Shown: in pieces, positions 1 to 6,223 of the stretch | Layout of the letters: each line of letters opens with the position of its first letter | Numbering within the stretch: position 1 is the stretch's first letter | Assembly (NCBI GenBank): GCA_900557385.1 | Contig: USSP01000027.1 | Span: 1 to 11,704 of the forward strand | Direction of reading: 5' to 3' | Source of the DNA: an uncultured Lachnospiraceae bacterium | Lineage (GTDB): Bacteria; Bacillota; Clostridia; Lachnospirales; Lachnospiraceae | DNA length: 11,704 nt | Position numbers and translations under genes: made by a program | Notes under the pieces: model-generated | What the model was told of the DNA's origin: nothing | Seen by the model: the letters and a program-made list of their open reading frames with translations, nothing else | Database searches by the model: none

Positions 1-722
1 AAACCGAAGTCTGCGTTGAAAATCTTACCAACATTCATGATAAGCAGGATACTGATCATGGTACGTAAGTGGGGCAGTGTCACATATTTGATCTGCTGCC
101 ACTTGGTAGCTCCGTCAATAGCTGCTGCCTCATACTGGGTAGCATCGATACCGGTGATGGCTGCCAGGTACAGGATACAAGAGTATCCGGTGTTCTTCCA
201 GACGTTACAGATGGTTAATATGTAGGGCCAGTATTTCGGCTCATGATACCAGTTGATAACTTCCATTCCATGGGTTTGTGCGTAATGTACCAGAAGTCCT
301 CTTGTAGGATCCAGGAATGCTAATACGAAGTAGCTGACTACAACCCAACTTAAGAAGTAAGGGAAGAACATCAGTGTCTGATAGGTCTTCGCCATAAGCT
401 TATGGGTAATCTCGTTCAGGATGATTGCCAGTGCTACGGAAAGAACCAGTCCAATTGCAATCCACAAAATGTTGTATCCCAATGTGTTTCTGATATACAC
501 CCAGGAATCCGGGGTCGCAAACAGGAATTTGAATTTGTCGATTCCTACCCATTTGCTGTGTATCAGGTTGTTCCAGAACGTAGGATCTTTTGTGTAAACT
601 TTATAGTCCTTGAATGCCAGTACGATTCCCACCATTGGCAAGTACCGAAGAAGCAGGAACCATATCGCGCCCGGAAGCACCATAGTAAGAAGCAACAGCG
701 TCTTCTTTTTCTTACCTGACAT
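1..722 (-). CDS. LplB-type sugar ABC transporter permease (3' end outside window)
   Basis: This is the inner-membrane permease subunit of a CUT1-class carbohydrate importer. The first 240 residues are visible and the gene runs off the left edge. After the basic start MSGKKKKT there is a hydrophobic segment at about residues 8-36, further membrane segments at about 80-102 and 115-137, and a later one near 167-190. The permease EAA motif lies at about 198-217 (EAAAIDGATKWQQIKYVTLP), the loop that docks onto the ATPase. The start ATG at 720-722 has an AGGAGG site at 731-736 with an 8-nt spacer. It lies 188 nt downstream of the solute-binding protein on the same strand. In the LplB/YtcP family a second permease and a binding protein usually follow, and an ATPase (MsmX type) is often encoded elsewhere, but this cannot be checked here. 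The family is clear; the substrate is inferred only from the neighbours. Confidence 0.93.
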   Translation of the reverse strand, partial: MSGKKKKTLLLLTMVLPGAIWFLLLRYLPMVGIVLAFKDYKVYTKDPTFWNNLIHSKWVGIDKFKFLFATPDSWVYIRNTLGYNILWIAIGLVLSVALAIILNEITHKLMAKTYQTLMFFPYFLSWVVVSYFVLAFLDPTRGLLVHYAQTHGMEVINWYHEPKYWPYILTICNVWKNTGYSCILYLAAITGIDATQYEAAAIDGATKWQQIKYVTLPHLRTMISILLIMNVGKIFNADFG

Positions 723-730
723 AATTTTTT

Positions 731-791
731 CCTCCTCAATGTTTGTTTCTCTTGATGGTTTTATTGTAGGATTTTCGAACCAGAAAGTCAC
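731..791 (-). promoter_or_regulatory. Possible promoter and RBS of the permease gene
   Basis: On the minus strand a TACAAT -10 box lies at 763-768. A weak GTGACT -35 box lies at 786-791, with a 17-bp spacer. The strong AGGAGG ribosome binding site is at 731-736. The -10 matches consensus at 5 of 6 positions and the -35 at 4 of 6. The permease may therefore start its own transcript, in addition to read-through from the binding protein gene. Confidence 0.45.
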
Positions 792-825
792 GGCATGTGC
801 TTGTTGTTTTTTGCTTAAAATTGTT

Positions 826-876
826 AATAGCGCCTGCCCAATTCTGTGCAAATTACAAAATCAGACAAGCGCTATT
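826..876 (-). promoter_or_regulatory. Intercistronic RNA hairpin between binding protein and permease genes
   Basis: Arms AATAGCGC (826-833) and GCGCTATT (869-876) are perfect complements. In the minus-strand RNA the stem extends inward to about 14 bp through G-U pairs; the same positions would be C-A mismatches in a plus-strand RNA. The loop is about 23 nt. It begins 35 nt after the stop of the binding protein gene. No U-run follows, so it is not a classical terminator. A stabilising or partial-attenuation hairpin that sets different levels for the two genes is an inference. Confidence 0.5.
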
Positions 877-910
877 TCATTTCTTTTCGTCGTTTTCACA
901 TATAAACCGC

Positions 911-2194
911 TTACTGTGCGGTGTTTTGCTCCAATACTTTTTGTAACAGTGCCCTGGGATCAGCTCCTATGGACACCTCAAAAATGCCGGAAATTAATGT
1001 CTTATAAGCATCCGGCTGCATGCGGGAGTCCGTGGGCAGTACAATTCGGTCTGCAGATTCCACGTATTTCCGTGCAGATTTCGCCAGCGGTGTACGATCC
1101 ATGTCATCTTCCACCGCTGTAGCAGTTGTTGTAATTCCGCCTCCATGCTCCCAGTAACGCTGTACAGCTTCCTTCGAGGTCTGTGCCATCACATATTTCA
1201 CCGCAGCGTCCCTTTTGTCCGGATCATTCCAGGCTCTTCTGGTAATATAAAAGCCGGAAGTCATACCTCCCACCATGACTGTTTCATGAACAGGGCTGTT
1301 TTCCAGTCCGGGAAAAGGAACCACTACGGTATTTTCCTGATCCTCCACTGCCGAGAAGAACCAGTTTCCTTCCAGAATCATGGCTGCTTTTTTGTTGATA
1401 AAAAGTGTTCTGGCATAATCATTGTCAATGGTATCCGTATTTCTGGGAAACGCAAGCATTCCCCGAAGCGTGTGAAATTGCCTCAAACCATCAACCCATT
1501 CCTGGGAAACGGTATCAAAGTCCTTTTGATAATTCTCCACTCCACCGGAATAGAGCAGAAAATATTCCATCCAATAGTGGGGCACATTGGTAAGGGAACA
1601 GGCAATGGGAATCACACCTTTACTCTCAAGGGTTTCAATGGCATAAGCGAAAGATGTCCAATCGGTAGGCAGAGGAACTTTATATTGTTCAAAAATGTCC
1701 TTATTGCAGTAAAGTCCTTCCCAAAATCCGGTGGTCGGAACTGCCCTGCATACGCCGTCCCGGTTTGCCACCTGTTCCAGTGCCCATTCATAAGTATCCG
1801 CAGCATAGTCCGGATATTCCTGCCGGATCTCCTCAATGGATACAAACTTATCCATGGCAATCAGCTGATTGGCTGTAGCATCTGTGAAAAACTGCAGCAC
1901 ATCCGGTTCGTTTCCCGCAGCAAAGTCTGCTGCCACTGCACTCTTCCATTCTTCATCCGATACCCGGGATTCATCATCTACCGTAATATAGGGATATTGC
2001 ATTTGAAAGCCTTCCCGAAGCTTCTCATACACCACCGCATTGGGATCGGTTCCCCCAAACATGGAAACCGTGCGGATTGTCACCGGAACCACATCCTGGT
2101 CTTTGCTGTCCTGTGTATTGCTTCCACAGCTTACAAGAGTCAAAAGGGAGACAGACAGCAGCAACGTACTCCATATCTTATCCTTTTTTCTCAT
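911..2194 (-). CDS. Extracellular solute-binding lipoprotein, family 1 (sugar type), co-translated with sensor kinase
   Basis: This is a 427-aa binding protein of the family that delivers oligosaccharides to CUT1 ABC importers or presents them to sensors. A lipoprotein signal is present: basic MRKKDK, a hydrophobic run, then LVSC with the lipidated Cys at residue 23. The mature part shows the usual features: a TDPNAVVYEKL segment near the start, an AGNEPDV segment, GLYCNKDIFEQ, and KKAAMILEGNWF near the hinge. ATG 2192-2194 is chosen because the lipoprotein signal starts there and GGAGG lies at 2198-2202, although the 3-nt spacing is tight. An ATG at 2212 would add six residues. The gene overlaps the end of the kinase gene by 17 nt, which suggests translational coupling. 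It may be the transporter's binding protein or a sensory partner of the kinase, as in XylFII-LytS-type three-component systems. The ligand is unknown. Confidence 0.9.
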   Translation of the reverse strand: MRKKDKIWSTLLLSVSLLTLVSCGSNTQDSKDQDVVPVTIRTVSMFGGTDPNAVVYEKLREGFQMQYPYITVDDESRVSDEEWKSAVAADFAAGNEPDVLQFFTDATANQLIAMDKFVSIEEIRQEYPDYAADTYEWALEQVANRDGVCRAVPTTGFWEGLYCNKDIFEQYKVPLPTDWTSFAYAIETLESKGVIPIACSLTNVPHYWMEYFLLYSGGVENYQKDFDTVSQEWVDGLRQFHTLRGMLAFPRNTDTIDNDYARTLFINKKAAMILEGNWFFSAVEDQENTVVVPFPGLENSPVHETVMVGGMTSGFYITRRAWNDPDKRDAAVKYVMAQTSKEAVQRYWEHGGGITTTATAVEDDMDRTPLAKSARKYVESADRIVLPTDSRMQPDAYKTLISGIFEVSIGADPRALLQKVLEQNTAQ

Positions 2195-3947
2195 CTTCCT
2201 CCATTCTCTCATTCTGTCTGGGGATTCGGATTCTTGACACAAATTTATCATCCTCCGTCTGGAGCACGCTCAGTCCGTACTCCGTTCCGTAAATGAGCTT
2301 GATTCGTTTATTCACATTATAAATACCGATGGAGGTATGCATCCCCGGCTCTGCCTTTTCCAGACGGTATTTTCCCTCAATGATATCTTCAATTCGTTTC
2401 AAATCCTCCGGCTCCAGATGTTTGCCGGTGTTAATCACATCAATGTACATATCATCCACATTGGCATAGATATTGAGCCAGATCGTACCTTGTGACACCC
2501 TCTCAATACCATGACGAATGGCATTTTCCAACAGCGGCTGAAGGATCAGAGAAGGAACCTGAACCTGATAAAGGTTTTCCTGGATGTTTTTCTCTACCTG
2601 AAGACGTTGTCCAAAACGCATGGTCATAATGTAAAGAAAAGCATCCCCGCAATGAAGTTCATCGGAAAGCCGAACCAGCCGGTGATTGTTTCGGTTCATG
2701 CTGGAATCCAGCACCGTTCCCAGGGCCTCAATCATTTTACAGGTCTCGATATCTCCGTTCATACGTGCCTGCCAGTTCATCATTTCCAACGTATTATTGA
2801 GGAAATGGGGATTGATCTGCGCCTGCAGTGCCTGAATCTGAGCATCCTTTGTGGCAATCTGTTCCAGATATACCGTGTCTACCAGGTGCTTGACCTGTAC
2901 AGACATGGCATCAAAGGACTCTGCCAGCCCTTCAAATTCTTCATTCGGCATCTGGTCATTACCAACTGTGGTGCCAAATTCTCCATTCATGATCCGGTGT
3001 GCCACATCCGTCAATTTCCGCAAAGGAGACTCTATCTGGATTGTGAGAAAATAGTAGGACAATGCCATAAGGGGAATCATGCAAAACAGGAAAATATCCA
3101 ATATAGAATTCAGGCGATTGACCTCTTCATAAAGGATGCTCTTATCAAAAGTGTAATGAAGATTCAAGGTATAATTGTCACATTTGTACTCATAGTCGTA
3201 ATTAAGGCGCTCTCCGGAAGGTTTTTTCTCCGCTCCTGCCATGGTGAGGTATTCCTCTTTTCCATTTACGGAAATCCGGAGATCAGAAGGATTTTCCACA
3301 GGAAGCTGGTGGAAAAGCGCGTCTTTGTTCAATCCGATTACCAAAAGTCCATATTTCTGATAGTCCTTTACGGTGTAAAGATTACGCATAATGTAAATCT
3401 GATTATCAATAATATGAACCTCTGTATAATTGCTATCCTTTTCAAAGACCCGCATGGCTTCCGGCTGTACTTCATACAGAAAAGATTCATAGGCATAACC
3501 GTTTTTACCGGCATAGCAGCTTGGCGTCACATCCCCCGGCATATAATAGGCATAGCGGGCTATTTTTTCATCCATATAATATTTGGAAATCAGTGAAGAA
3601 CGAATGGATTTCAGATAATCCGAATGGGTGATCAGATTCTTCTCATAACGATTATAAAGACTTTCCCATTCCCCCTCGTAGGTAGGCTTCTGCAGTTTGG
3701 TAATAGCTGCATCCAGGCTGGTGGTAATCAGGGAGCCGGAGACATTCACTTCGTTCTGAATCAGATTGTCGGACTTATCAATATAGGCCTGACGATAGTT
3801 ATGAAAAATAAAATAAGAGAAAAATGCAATGGGAATGAGCCATGCCGCTGCAAACACAAAGGTCATGGCTATTCTCAGGGAAAGTTTTTTCCTCTTACGG
3901 ATGGGTTTTCTGTTCTTATCTTCCGAGGACTTTGTTTCGGTACTCAT
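2178..3947 (-). CDS. YesM-type sensor histidine kinase
   Basis: This is a 589-aa membrane sensor kinase that would phosphorylate the response regulator encoded just upstream. It has a basic N-terminus and a first membrane helix at about 26-48. A roughly 230-residue extracellular sensing region follows, then a second helix at about 281-303. A HAMP linker spans about 304-357 and a coiled region precedes the His_kinase domain. The phospho-acceptor is His381 in QINPHFLNN. The ATPase domain shows an N-box (LLENAIRHGIE, Asn475) and a glycine segment (SIGIYNVNKRI, about 539-549). This arrangement is typical of the LytS/YesM group found with carbohydrate transporters. ATG 3945-3947 is preferred over one 48 nt upstream because an AGGAAGGA site precedes it at about 3957-3965. 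It overlaps the regulator gene by 32 nt and the binding protein gene by 17 nt. The signal sensed is not shown by the sequence. Confidence 0.93.
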   Translation of the reverse strand: MSTETKSSEDKNRKPIRKRKKLSLRIAMTFVFAAAWLIPIAFFSYFIFHNYRQAYIDKSDNLIQNEVNVSGSLITTSLDAAITKLQKPTYEGEWESLYNRYEKNLITHSDYLKSIRSSLISKYYMDEKIARYAYYMPGDVTPSCYAGKNGYAYESFLYEVQPEAMRVFEKDSNYTEVHIIDNQIYIMRNLYTVKDYQKYGLLVIGLNKDALFHQLPVENPSDLRISVNGKEEYLTMAGAEKKPSGERLNYDYEYKCDNYTLNLHYTFDKSILYEEVNRLNSILDIFLFCMIPLMALSYYFLTIQIESPLRKLTDVAHRIMNGEFGTTVGNDQMPNEEFEGLAESFDAMSVQVKHLVDTVYLEQIATKDAQIQALQAQINPHFLNNTLEMMNWQARMNGDIETCKMIEALGTVLDSSMNRNNHRLVRLSDELHCGDAFLYIMTMRFGQRLQVEKNIQENLYQVQVPSLILQPLLENAIRHGIERVSQGTIWLNIYANVDDMYIDVINTGKHLEPEDLKRIEDIIEGKYRLEKAEPGMHTSIGIYNVNKRIKLIYGTEYGLSVLQTEDDKFVSRIRIPRQNERMEEDEKKG

Positions 3948-4677
3948 TAGCAGAGATTCCTTCCTGTTTCTTAAAAACTCTGGAAAAATGTGCAAGATCC
4001 AAGAAGCCCACCATCTCTGAAATATCTCCGATACGCAAGGAAGGATCTAGCAGCAGCTCTTTGGCATGCTCAATTCGGATATGGTTAAGGATATCGGAAA
4101 AGCTCTGTTCCACGTAGCGGTTCAGGAGCTTACTTAAGTGCCACTGGCTCACATATGTTTTTTCCGCCACCTCACTCAGGGTGAGTTTCTTGGTATAATT
4201 TTCTTCTATGTACGCCAATGCATTCTTGACGATGAAGCTTCCGGAGCCGGATTCCAACTCCGTATCCGTTTCCTTTGTCTCTTCTTCGTCGGTAATGCCT
4301 TTCTTTTCCAGATTGGCACACATCGTACTGATGGCCTCCTCCAATTCAGACATATTGGAAGGTTTTAATAAAAAGCGGGTTACTCCCAGGCGAATTGCCG
4401 TCTGAGCATATTCAAAATCACGGAAACCGGTAAGTACGCAGACCTCCAGATTGGGAAATTCCGAATGAATAGCAGCAATCATCTGCAATCCGTCCATTTC
4501 CGGCATACAGATATCCATAAACACAATGTCGGGTTTTAATTCTTCTATGAGTTTCTTGCCCTCCATACCGTTATGCGCTGTGGCAACCACATGGCAGTTC
4601 CACTTGTCCCATGCTATGCTGCGGGAAAGTCCCTCTACAATAATCGGCTCGTCATCTACTAGTAACACTTTGTACAT
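3916..4677 (-). CDS. YesN-type response regulator (receiver plus AraC-type DNA-binding domain)
   Basis: This is a 253-aa transcription regulator. Residues 1-120 are a CheY-like receiver: acidic pocket Asp8/Asp9, phosphorylation site Asp55 (IVFMDICMPEMDG), Thr83 and Lys105 (LLKPS). Residues about 152-253 carry two helix-turn-helix units of AraC type (LTLSEVAEKTYVSQWHLSKL and IGDISEMVGFLDLAHFSRVF). It is the partner of the kinase encoded immediately downstream, and would be expected to activate the sugar transport and phosphorylase genes around it. ATG 4675-4677 starts exactly at the receiver (MYKVLLVDDEP). The frame stays open another 27 codons upstream, but that stretch is Arg-rich, spans the leader hairpin and reaches the promoter, so it is not included. 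An AGGAAGG ribosome site lies at about 4689-4695. Confidence 0.94.
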   Translation of the reverse strand: MYKVLLVDDEPIIVEGLSRSIAWDKWNCHVVATAHNGMEGKKLIEELKPDIVFMDICMPEMDGLQMIAAIHSEFPNLEVCVLTGFRDFEYAQTAIRLGVTRFLLKPSNMSELEEAISTMCANLEKKGITDEEETKETDTELESGSGSFIVKNALAYIEENYTKKLTLSEVAEKTYVSQWHLSKLLNRYVEQSFSDILNHIRIEHAKELLLDPSLRIGDISEMVGFLDLAHFSRVFKKQEGISANEYRNKVLGR

Positions 4678-4710
4678 ATCCCCATGTTTCCTTCCTCTAA
4701 CGACACACAA

Positions 4711-4738
4711 ACGACGGCCCGCATAACGGCGCCGTCGT
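4711..4738 (-). terminator. GC-rich hairpin: terminator of the mutase operon and/or leader attenuator
   Basis: Arms ACGACGGC and GCCGTCGT pair perfectly (4731-4738 with 4711-4718 on the minus strand). With one bulged G the stem grows to 11 bp around a 5-nt loop. The following bases in RNA are UUUGUGUGU, a moderate U-tract. It lies 40 nt beyond the mutase stop, but also downstream of the promoter at 4759-4787, so transcripts from that promoter must pass it to reach the regulator gene. Partial termination, or regulated read-through, is an inference. Confidence 0.65.
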
Positions 4739-4758
4739 CTTGTTGTTTGGTTTCCCAT

Positions 4759-4787
4759 ATTATAACATTATTTTCCGATTATTTCAA
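4759..4787 (-). promoter_or_regulatory. Sigma-A-like promoter of the regulator-kinase-binding protein operon
   Basis: On the minus strand TTGAAA (4782-4787), a 17-bp spacer, and TATAAT (4759-4764) preceded by TGT, which gives an extended -10 box. The -35 box overlaps the last codons of the upstream mutase gene. Transcription would start near 4752, some 75 nt before the regulator start codon, so the leader would carry the hairpin at 4711-4738. Confidence 0.75.
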
Positions 4788-6197
4788 ATCAAGGAAGTCC
4801 TCATAAATCTTGCAGATCTGTTTCGCACTCTCTGCATCAGGCATTTCGCAGAAAATTCTTAAAAGAGGCTCTGTGCCGGAGAAACGGGCAATTACCCATC
4901 CGCCATTCTTGAAGTAAACCTTGCTTCCGTCCAGGTAGGATACATGATCAATATCAAACGGAAGTTCAGGAAGTTTTTTCTCCTCCATCAGTAACTTCTG
5001 CATGCTTTCTTTCTTCTCATGGGTGAACTTGTAATCCCGTTCTTCCATGTGGATCTCTCCACACTCTTTATGAATGTCATCCATGATTTCAGACATTTTC
5101 TTACCGGTGACAGCCAGCATCTCAATTAACAGAGCTGCCGCATAGATGCCGTCTTTACCATTGATATGACCTTCTACTGTCAATCCTCCGGAGGACTCAC
5201 CACCAATGATTGCTTTGGTCTCCTGCATCTTTGCGGAAATGTATTTGAATCCTACAGGAACCTCATAGCATTTCTCACCGAAGCGCTCTGCAACCTTATC
5301 CAACATGTGGGTGGTAGCGATGTTACGGACAACCGGTCCGTGCCATCCTTTGAATTTTACCAAGTAATAGTACAATAATACTAAAATGTCATTGGGATGT
5401 AAGAAATTACCTTTATCATCAATGACACCGATACGGTCTGCATCACCATCGGTTGCAATACCGATATCGAAGTGCTTCTCCACTACAAAGTTCTGCAGAG
5501 AATGCAGGGTTGCAGCAGAAGGAGCAGGCAATTTACCGCCAAACAGCGTATCATGACGGTCATGAATGGTTGCCAGCTCACAGCGTGCGGTAAGCAGGAT
5601 GGTTTTGATGGAAGTCTCACTTACACCATACATAGGATCCAGTGCGACTTTCAGTCCGGCTTTCTTAATCGCATCCATATCTACTGCATCAATGATAGCA
5701 TCCAAATACTCGTTTAGAGGATAAATCTCCTGAATGAGACCGGCCTCTTTACCTTCATCGTAGGTCATAACCTTAACGGTCTCCGGAGTCAGCTCTTCAA
5801 TATAATGCTCCAGATCTCTTGTCTGTACCTCATCTGCATCACGTCCACCGGCTGTGAACACTTTGATTCCGTTGTAGATAGCCGGGTTGTGGCTTGCAGT
5901 TACCATCATTCCGTAAGGATAATCGTGTTTCATTACATAGAACATGATCAACGGTGTCGGTGAGGATTTATTGATCAGATAGGATTTAATGCCGTTTGCT
6001 GCAAAAACCTCAGCAGACCACTGCATTGCTTCCTTGGAAAGGAAACGACGGTCATAGCCCATAACGATTCCTTTTTCTTCCACGCCTTCCTGAATCATTT
6101 TGTTTACCAGACCCTGCGCCAGGAGCTGGATATTACCTCTGGTGAAATCATCACCAATCACGGCGCGCCATCCGCCGGTACCAAATTTAATTGACAT
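4779..6197 (-). CDS. Phosphohexomutase of the phosphoglucomutase/phosphomannomutase family
   Basis: This 472-aa cytoplasmic enzyme interconverts a hexose 1-phosphate and its 6-phosphate. All four family signatures are visible. The phosphoserine loop is TASHNP (Ser102), the Mg-binding loop is DGDADR (250-255), the sugar-recognition loop is GGESSGG (332-338), and the phosphate-binding loop is RFSGTEP (438-444). Length and the start MSIKFGTGGWRA are normal for the family. An AAGGAAGGGG ribosome site (6205-6214) sits 7 nt before the ATG. It starts 26 nt after the GH94 stop, so the two genes form an operon. The natural reading is that it processes the sugar 1-phosphate made by the phosphorylase: glucose 1-phosphate, or GlcNAc 1-phosphate if the phosphorylase acts on chitobiose. 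The motifs do not decide between glucose, mannose and GlcNAc forms. Confidence 0.93.
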   Translation of the reverse strand: MSIKFGTGGWRAVIGDDFTRGNIQLLAQGLVNKMIQEGVEEKGIVMGYDRRFLSKEAMQWSAEVFAANGIKSYLINKSSPTPLIMFYVMKHDYPYGMMVTASHNPAIYNGIKVFTAGGRDADEVQTRDLEHYIEELTPETVKVMTYDEGKEAGLIQEIYPLNEYLDAIIDAVDMDAIKKAGLKVALDPMYGVSETSIKTILLTARCELATIHDRHDTLFGGKLPAPSAATLHSLQNFVVEKHFDIGIATDGDADRIGVIDDKGNFLHPNDILVLLYYYLVKFKGWHGPVVRNIATTHMLDKVAERFGEKCYEVPVGFKYISAKMQETKAIIGGESSGGLTVEGHINGKDGIYAAALLIEMLAVTGKKMSEIMDDIHKECGEIHMEERDYKFTHEKKESMQKLLMEEKKLPELPFDIDHVSYLDGSKVYFKNGGWVIARFSGTEPLLRIFCEMPDAESAKQICKIYEDFLDLK

Positions 6198-6223
6198 TTT
6201 TGTGCCCCTTCCTTCTATATATG

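Noticed and set aside
2195..2251. Longer start for the binding lipoprotein at 2251 or 2212
   Set aside because: The residues before MRKKDK are polar and would bury the signal peptide; the GGAGG site also favours the start at 2194.
1145..2296. Long plus-strand open frame opposite the binding protein gene, and a similar one at 2511-3596 opposite the kinase gene
   Set aside because: Both are antisense to genes with clear domains, lack a ribosome site, and their translations are rich in His, Ile and Cys with no recognisable motif.
3948..3995. Longer start for the sensor kinase at 3995
   Set aside because: It would deepen the overlap with the regulator gene, and a better ribosome site precedes the start at 3947.
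4678..4758. 27-codon N-terminal extension of the response regulator
   Set aside because: The extension is Arg-rich because it reads through the leader hairpin, it reaches the promoter, and the receiver domain begins exactly at the downstream ATG.
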